64,000 nucleotides of DNA, from positions 8,735-72,734 of the forward strand of contig MU621132.1 of assembly GCA_025399215.1 (NCBI GenBank), written 5' to 3'. The notes beneath the pieces are model-generated. The model was given only the letters and a program-made list of their open reading frames with translations. It had not been told where the DNA came from and searched no databases. The DNA comes from Globomyces pollinis-pini (lineage: Eukaryota > Chytridiomycota > Chytridiomycetes > Rhizophydiales > Globomycetaceae). The position numbers and the translations under genes are program-made. Below, piece by piece: positions 58,401 to 64,000 of this stretch (the first letter of the stretch is position 1; each line of letters opens with the position of its first letter).

Positions 58401-61400
58401 GATTTCGACAGGGCTGAATGAGAGTAAATCTATTAAATTGGAGTAGATTATAGATTGATTGGAAGTTGATAATAAACTCCACCATTTTGAATTGATTTGT
58501 TTTAAAGCTAAATCACAACAAACCACTTGTGCCGGGTTATCGTAATTCGACAATAACTTGCTAAACGTGATCAAAGCCAGTCCAGCTTTCTTGGAAAATA
58601 AATTATTGATGGTTTGAATTTGGAAACAAGAAACCAAGTTTTCCAAAAATGGAACAGCATAAGGATCAGATAAATATTCCATAGATGATAATGATAGTTT
58701 CTGGTATTCCTTTTCAAGTACTGGTAAGATAAATCTAACCTTTTCAATACAATCGACGTTGGTTAATAATCCCAAAAGAATAGATTGACTAAATTTATCA
58801 CTAAATGCGAGTGTGTTGGATAAGAAATAATCCAATAGATCTTGTTGGATTTTGTCTTTACCAGATTTGTTGCTGGAGACTAAAAAGTGGATCATATTCA
58901 ATGCCAAATAATTTTCATCCGTCACAATCTCGTGTGAAGTTTCAATTAAATCAGTAACGAATTTACGAATAGAAGCAATATTCAAATACTGAACTTGATT
59001 GGATTTCGCGCCATAAAAAGTACCATGACCATATATAGAAGACACTGATGGGTTTTTCTTTTTCAATTTCGATAATGTCAATAACAAAGTCTTCAAACAT
59101 GTAATTGAGTTCACACGTACGGATTGATCACGATTCAGTAAACAAATCATAACACTTGGTAAAATGATTTGATAATCTTTTTCAGAATCGATACTGGTAA
59201 TCATGAATTGATTTGCTAATTGTAAAACGCAATTTTGAATCATTGGGTTCATATCAACACTAGTTGCAATTGAGAAACAGAATTCAAGGAAATGGGTTTG
59301 GATATGCGTACTGATAAATAGCGCCAATGGTTCTCGGAAATGATTCTTACCCAACAAGAAAATCAACTTGAATATGGTAATCATTAATGATTCGTATGAT
59401 TCCTATTGAAAATTAACTATAGAAAATTTACATCTTGTTTATGGAACCATACTGGATCAGTTTTGGCAGGAATGCTTTGAATTAAATTCACTAAAACCAA
59501 AATCCACATCATTTTTTCAAATTCAGCCAATCCGGCACGTTCCAAAGTCTTCAAATTTTCCAAAGGCATACCATCCTAACATCAATCAATCTTTAAAATA
59601 CCTTTAAAGCTGTTGCCCCGAATGGCTTCAATTTACGTATATAGTTCTTGGACATGTATTGTTTTTCCAAAACTGGAAGTAACAATCGAACGAGGTTTAA
59701 ATCCAATGAACTTGAAAATGTAGCAATATAATGGTTAATGACATTCATAGAGAAGACTCTCATTGGTAAGCAAGTTGATTTGAAACCATTGATAAAATAT
59801 TTGAAGTTGAATTCAGTTTGTTTTGACAATTGTGAAGTGATGGTGTGGACGATATTAAATAACGTAAACTGATCCTTTTTAGCTGATGAAAAATCAATAT
59901 TGATTAACTTCAAGATTTTGGGAACCAACTTGTTGTAATCTTGGGATTTCGTGATATCCTATGATAAGTTCAGAATCGTTACGATGGTGAGTAAGGTTGA
60001 TACGACAGAATGAATCAAATCATCTGATACAAGATTAACATTCAAAGCAACTAAATCAAACACAGCATTCAACGCTTTTAATAAAATCTGTACGGTTGGT
60101 GCATTAACGACAAGCGACAGCAATGATTTCAAAAGAGTAGCATGATGAATGTAAGTGGACAATTTCAAGTCTAAAACCAAGTCAATAATATCAGAACTAG
60201 AATCATTTAGGAATGAAGTTAAAGTTGATTCCAAGAATGATTTCATATCCGCCACAACATCTTGATCATCATCTAAAAGTAAATCTTTTAATTTTTCCAA
60301 GGAAGTTAATCTGATGTTTGAGTTTTCATGGATAAGACCGAGGTAGAGACTGGTGTTGCTATCTTCTAAAGTTTCATTCAATGAGCCTTTGAAAATAGAA
60401 TTAAGAATATTTTGCCATGCGGCTTTGACCTTCTTTGACGGTTTGCACTCCTAGGAGTTGAGTTAATGGTAAAATGAACCAAACCTTAAATAATTGATCT
60501 ATGGCGGCATCAATTTCAGCAAATCGTTGATTTTGTACTCTCTGAATAAGCAATACCGCCGAATTGTCCTCGTCCATAGCATCTTGCATATCTTCAGGTG
60601 TAGCATCATCATGTAATAAAGACCGTAACAATTCTACTAAGAAAGATTGAACACAATCGGAATTAACATCAGTGTTTGCAAGAACAAAGGCAGCGATGTC
60701 AAAGGCAGATACATGCATGTTGTTCAACATAACAGCAACAAGTGAATGAGAGAAAGCTTTCATAAATACGGCAGTTTCAAACTTAGATAGAATTCTTTTC
60801 AATTCAACTTGAAGGTTTCTAAATTTAGTGATTGGTATGCGTTACGTTTGATTCAAGATGTTACGAATGGCTGACTGTGGGAATGACTCTATTGTTTGAT
60901 TTTGAAATAAAGTGACGAGACAAAGCAATGTCACGTAGAGATTTTCGGTGATGATATTCTCGGTGATAGCTTCGATTAAACGACTTAGGACATCTGAGTC
61001 AAATACAACCTTTTTGGATAATAAACCTACAGTTCAGTGAAGGTCGTTCAATACCTATCATTAATTACAAGGAAATTACCTAATAGCATTTGCATCGTAG
61101 CCCGGAATTCCAAATCACTAGAAGCCAATCCTTGCAATAAATGGGGTAAGATCAATCTCAAATGATTATCAGTAACAATTTTCAAAGCGTGGTAAAAGTT
61201 AATGACAATGGTTGCATAAAAGCATTCTAGATTTTTGTTTACTAGTCCAGAGTTTCTACTTTCAGCTGCCTATAAATATTAGCATGGTCACTTCACGGAA
61301 GAAGTTAAAAAAACAGAAAGTAAATTGAAATGTAATGATGAGAATGAAAATAAACATGAGCAAATTCAAATATGAAATGTACAGATAGGGATATTGTCCA

Positions 61401-61978
61401 AGAGTTACCGCTTTCAAGATAAATGGAAGTAAGGAATGGTCCTTGATGCAAACATCAATTAGAATAGAACGCAACAAAGGAGTATTTGATTTCTGGACAG
61501 GACCCAAGAAAGTCCAACGCGAATCCGGTTTGATGACCAATACTGAGACGACCTTTACAAAAAAAGTAGTTTCATGGTAGGGTAAGATAGCTTCCATGAT
61601 GGCATCAATATTGAATTCGTTAATTTTAAAACGACGAATCAAATACTCCAATAAATGCCAAGAAGCAGGATTGAGTAATAAAGGAGAGAGTAATCTTAAA
61701 CAAGAGTTTATCAAATGATCGAGGGAGTTATTATCTGAAGTTGATAGCAGCATTCTATCTGAATCAGCGAAAGATAAAGAGAATAAAGTTGATTTGAGAG
61801 GCAATAAATGAATATTCAAGTCTGTAAGAGAGTCCAAGTGAGAAACCGCTAAGGAGTGAAGTGTTTGTATATCTATATCCTGAGCATCTTTCTTTCCGTA
61901 GAGTATCGATACTACAGTCTTTTTCTTTTGTTGATTTTGACCCTGTTGGAGTTTAGCTAATTGCGATTGTAAACTCAT
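55462..61978 (-). CDS. UTP10: U3 snoRNP protein UTP10 (HEATR1/BP28)
   Basis: Nucleolar t-UTP component of the small-subunit processome, linking rRNA transcription to pre-18S processing. Start at 61978 (MSLQSQLAKLQQ); the open frame runs further upstream but through an AT-rich tract. Roughly 1,800 residues of helical HEAT repeats; diagnostic N-terminal block LEYLIRRFKINEFNIDA...ILPYHET. About thirteen introns: 139 nt at 61270-61408, a stacked 53-nt one at 61027-61079, 27 nt near 60823-60849, 34 nt near 60454-60487, and further short ones at about 59940, 59578, 59400, 56278, 56138, 56050 and 55875. The longest exon (56284-59384) is unbroken. Confidence 0.9.
61027..61079 (-). other. Stacked two-unit intron in UTP10
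   Basis: On the minus strand 25 nt (61079-61055) then 28 nt (61054-61027); junction TAG|GTA. Frame joins phase 1 in MLLG-LLSKK, a conserved-looking stretch of UTP10. Confidence 0.6.
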
Positions 61979-62064
61979 CAAAAAAAAAATATAAAAAAAA
62001 AAAAAAATTAAACCTCTCTTAAAAGAAATTACAATGTAGTAAAGAGTATATTCATTCATGTATT

Positions 62065-62824
62065 TCATATTGTTCCCACTGACCATATATCCAAATCATC
62101 TAATTTACGTACCATATCCTTAGTCAACACTGTCACTGGTTGGACACTACGCGACTGAATAGTTTGTGTGGTATTGCCAAGAACCTAACAATAAATTAAC
62201 TCATCATACCATCCTATTATGTCAGTAACATAAGTTTACTTGGACAGCCAGGTCTGGTCTTCATTATCAAGGAAAAGTACTACTCGTCTTGGATTTAAGC
62301 TGGTGATTAAATTTATGACATGCTCCGCTTGATCTGATTTGTTTCTCTCTATATCCACTCTGAATTCGAAATCCTGTCGTTTAGAGTCTGATTTTGCTAT
62401 GGTTGCGATTGCTTGTAATCGTATTGATAATGCATGAGCTTCCTTTGCCTTTAAAGCAGCTACTCATAAAAACTCCATTAAATTACCTAATCATTCAGAT
62501 TAATTACTCGATCGTCAGTTACCTATACATTAAATCCTTTGTTGAATACCTAAATCATTAAATGATTACTGGTTACCTATACATAAGTACTAAAATAGAT
62601 ACCTAAATAGAATGAATTTAAAGCTAATTACCAAAGCCGTCAGTAGAACGACCACCAGGAACTTGAGGTTAAATAACATAGAATTTACTAGAAGGATACG
62701 CACAACCAGCAATGACAAGAGTATCACCAGCAGCTACCACTGATTTAATAGTCCATAGGATAGCAGGGCCTACTAGAGCACTTTCATCTACAGCTAGCAG
62801 TACAGTTTGAGAATGGTCATTCAT
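62065..62824 (-). CDS. Universal stress protein (UspA domain)
   Basis: About 170 residues after splicing. N-terminus TVLLAVDESALVGPAILW is the first Usp strand and helix; the C-terminus LGNTTQTIQSRSVQPVTVL has the ATP-binding layout G-2X-G-9X-(S/T)-like plus the final strand. Usp-domain proteins bind ATP in many cases and respond to stress; function here is unknown. Introns: 27 nt (62662-62688), a six-unit stack of 172 nt (62460-62631), and a pair of mini-introns flanking a 4-nt exon (62185-62239). A further GTACGT at the C-terminal end suggests the last codons could be an intron start. The ATG at 62824 is only 51 bp from the divergent gene at 62875, so a shared promoter is likely. Confidence 0.75.
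62185..62239 (-). other. Pair of mini-introns around a 4-nt microexon in USP gene
   Basis: On the minus strand: a 26-nt intron (62239-62214), a 4-nt exon reading GATG (62213-62210), and a 25-nt intron (62209-62185). Including GATG gives ...LSK-M-VLGNTT in frame; removing all 55 nt as one intron shifts the frame, and the other AG choices tested give stops. So frame logic calls for the microexon. Confidence 0.6.
62460..62631 (-). other. Six-unit stacked mini-intron array in USP gene
   Basis: 172 nt that divide exactly, in transcript order, into 29 (62631-62603), 26 (62602-62577), 27 (62576-62550), 27 (62549-62523), 36 (62522-62487) and 27 nt (62486-62460). Each unit starts GTA and ends TAG; all five junctions read TAG|GTA. 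Units differ in sequence and several have an ATTTAAT or TAAT-like branch segment 8-12 nt before TAG. Exons join as TDGF-A-ALKAKEA in phase 1. Confidence 0.8.
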
Positions 62825-62874
62825 TTTAAGAAGGCAAGAACGCATTTCATTTCACTCTTTGAAAAAGCAATTTC

Positions 62875-63961
62875 ATGATGAGCTCAAGCAATCCAGATAC
62901 CAACGATTCACATCAGGATAGGATCCTGGATACTCAGATCATTATCACAAACTCGGATCTTGTCTCTCCATCAACTACAAATTTATCACCTTCAATACAA
63001 CCACAGACTGATAAACCAACATTGGATTTAAACCTAACTATTAATATATCAAATGATAACAACGAATTACTAAATAAGGATACCCAGCAGACAGACAAAG
63101 ACTCTCTAGTAATACAGACGACTGACGTGCATCCAATAAGTCCATATACAGAATCACGATTCATATCAAAACCATTCTTGAAAGCCTTGGAATCACTCTC
63201 TTCAAATGTATCTATCCCGTTTCCATCATCATCTGTTTGGGAAGAGCTTTTATACAGTCCAATGCCATCAGTCATGAACTCGTAATCAACACTACTAATC
63301 ATATAGTGATAATGCAATGGATATGGATCAAATCAGCACTTCCATATCAAAAGACTTAGGTACACATCATCTTTAACCAAAAGTCATCAATAACCCCTCA
63401 ACACTCAATTTTAACAACCTACTACTCTACAACCTGACACATCTAAGACGGATGCGTTTAAAAGCTTATGATGGCACATGGCCACATGAAGCCCACAATG
63501 CTCTCGTTGCACTAAAGATAAATCTAAAATATCTGGTACATGCTCTTGATAAACAATCATTATCCGATTTATTTGAATCAGATCGTCTAAAAACCACTTC
63601 ACCAGCTTTACAGAAACCAGTACACAACCCCGGCAGACGTCGCTCTATTGTTAGTGGAAAAGTCATGGATATGGATCCCAATGTGATCATTGGTACTTTA
63701 ACTATTCCTTATTTTAGATAAACGAAATCGATGTACCGTTTTATTGGAAGAGTTAATCCATGTGATTATTTATGCAAACACCATGTAACAATTACTCTGT
63801 TTATATATAGACCACCATTGAATTATTCATTTTATATTGGTTTGATATCAGCCAATTTAATATTAGATGTTGTCGATTTGTTAATTATACTGTTCTCTAC
63901 ACAAATGAACAAAGCAACAGTAAACCCTTTGAATGGTGATCTGATATATATTGAACAATAG
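62875..63961 (+). CDS. Hypothetical protein with disordered N-terminus and helical C-terminus
   Basis: Five exons. The first (62875-63283) is Ser/Thr/Asp/Asn-rich and probably disordered. Introns: about 25 nt near 63284, 24 nt near 63359-63382, 26 nt near 63696-63721, and 26 nt near 63784. The spliced C-terminal region has RRMRLKAYDGTWPHEAHNA, a basic Arg/Ser linker, and helical segments ending with LISANLILDVVDLLIILF. I do not recognise the family. Stop at 63959-63961. Shares a 50-bp divergent upstream region with the Usp gene. Confidence 0.6.
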
Positions 63962-64000
63962 ATGATTTGTTTTTGTCATGCCTACTTCACAACATGGGTA

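Noticed and set aside
61979..62086. N-terminal extension of UTP10 beyond the ATG at 61978
   Set aside because: It runs through a poly-A/poly-T tract into the Usp 3' end; MSLQSQLAKLQQ matches the usual UTP10 start.
62460..62631. Stacked introns as a simple tandem repeat or satellite
   Set aside because: Units share only their GTA and TAG ends and length; internal sequence is different in each.
1..64000. Reassigned stop codons (ciliate-like code), suggested by tiny introns and many in-frame stops
   Set aside because: Every in-frame TAA/TAG/TGA inside a conserved gene falls in a GT-AG mini-intron; conserved genes end normally with all three stops.
1..64000. tRNA, rRNA, CRISPR arrays, insertion sequences
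   Set aside because: No B-box-like tRNA pattern in a foldable context, no rRNA core sequences, no regularly spaced direct repeats, and no transposase seen.

Overview
The window is a compact, AT-rich eukaryotic nuclear region. It is most consistent with an early-diverging (chytrid- or zoosporic-type) fungus; I cannot name the species. Fungal markers seen in the sequence are a complete translation elongation factor 3, a fungalysin (M36) metalloprotease, an MNN1-type (GT71) mannosyltransferase, a BMT2 rRNA methyltransferase and a GPAT3/4-type acyltransferase. Stop codons follow the standard code. No rRNA, tRNA, CRISPR or prokaryotic operon structure was seen.

Layout. 0-4 kb: 3' part of a GT71 gene, two small hypothetical genes, BMT2. 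4-11.5 kb: a secreted Cip1-like protein, a PH/RasGEF exchange factor convergent with a BAR-like coiled-coil gene, and V-ATPase subunit c. 11.6-17.5 kb: a prominin-like multi-pass membrane protein, a UBE2G1-type E2 and a secreted TAP-family peptidase. 18-33.8 kb is the accessory part: a plant-type UGT, a solo retrotransposon gag, fungalysin, GPAT, a decayed fungalysin fragment, an intronless macrolide/sterol-type glycosyltransferase, a FAD oxygenase fused to a zinc ribbon and a C-terminal module, and an LRR protein. 34-40 kb: a divergent pair of long helical proteins and a coiled-coil gene. 40.4-64 kb: EF3, MLH3, an ~8 kb dual-helicase/TPR gene, UTP10, a universal stress protein and a divergent hypothetical gene.

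How the genes relate. Most are unrelated housekeeping genes packed tightly on both strands, many sharing short divergent promoters (50-350 bp). The secreted or membrane products (Cip1-like, TAP, fungalysin, UGTs) suggest extracellular digestion and small-molecule conjugation. EF3, UTP10 and BMT2 serve ribosome assembly and translation.

Most unusual signal. Introns are extremely short, mostly about 23-36 nt, with GTA...TAG ends. Seven longer introns divide exactly into two to six such mini-introns placed end to end, almost always with a TAG|GTA junction and no exon base between (a 172-nt six-unit array at 62460-62631 and a 155-nt five-unit array at 15097-15251). One gene also needs a 4-nt exon (62210-62213) to keep frame. 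This looks like zero-length-exon (stacked or recursive) splicing under a strict intron-length limit. All splicing here was inferred by eye from reading-frame continuity and protein-family conservation, not from transcripts.
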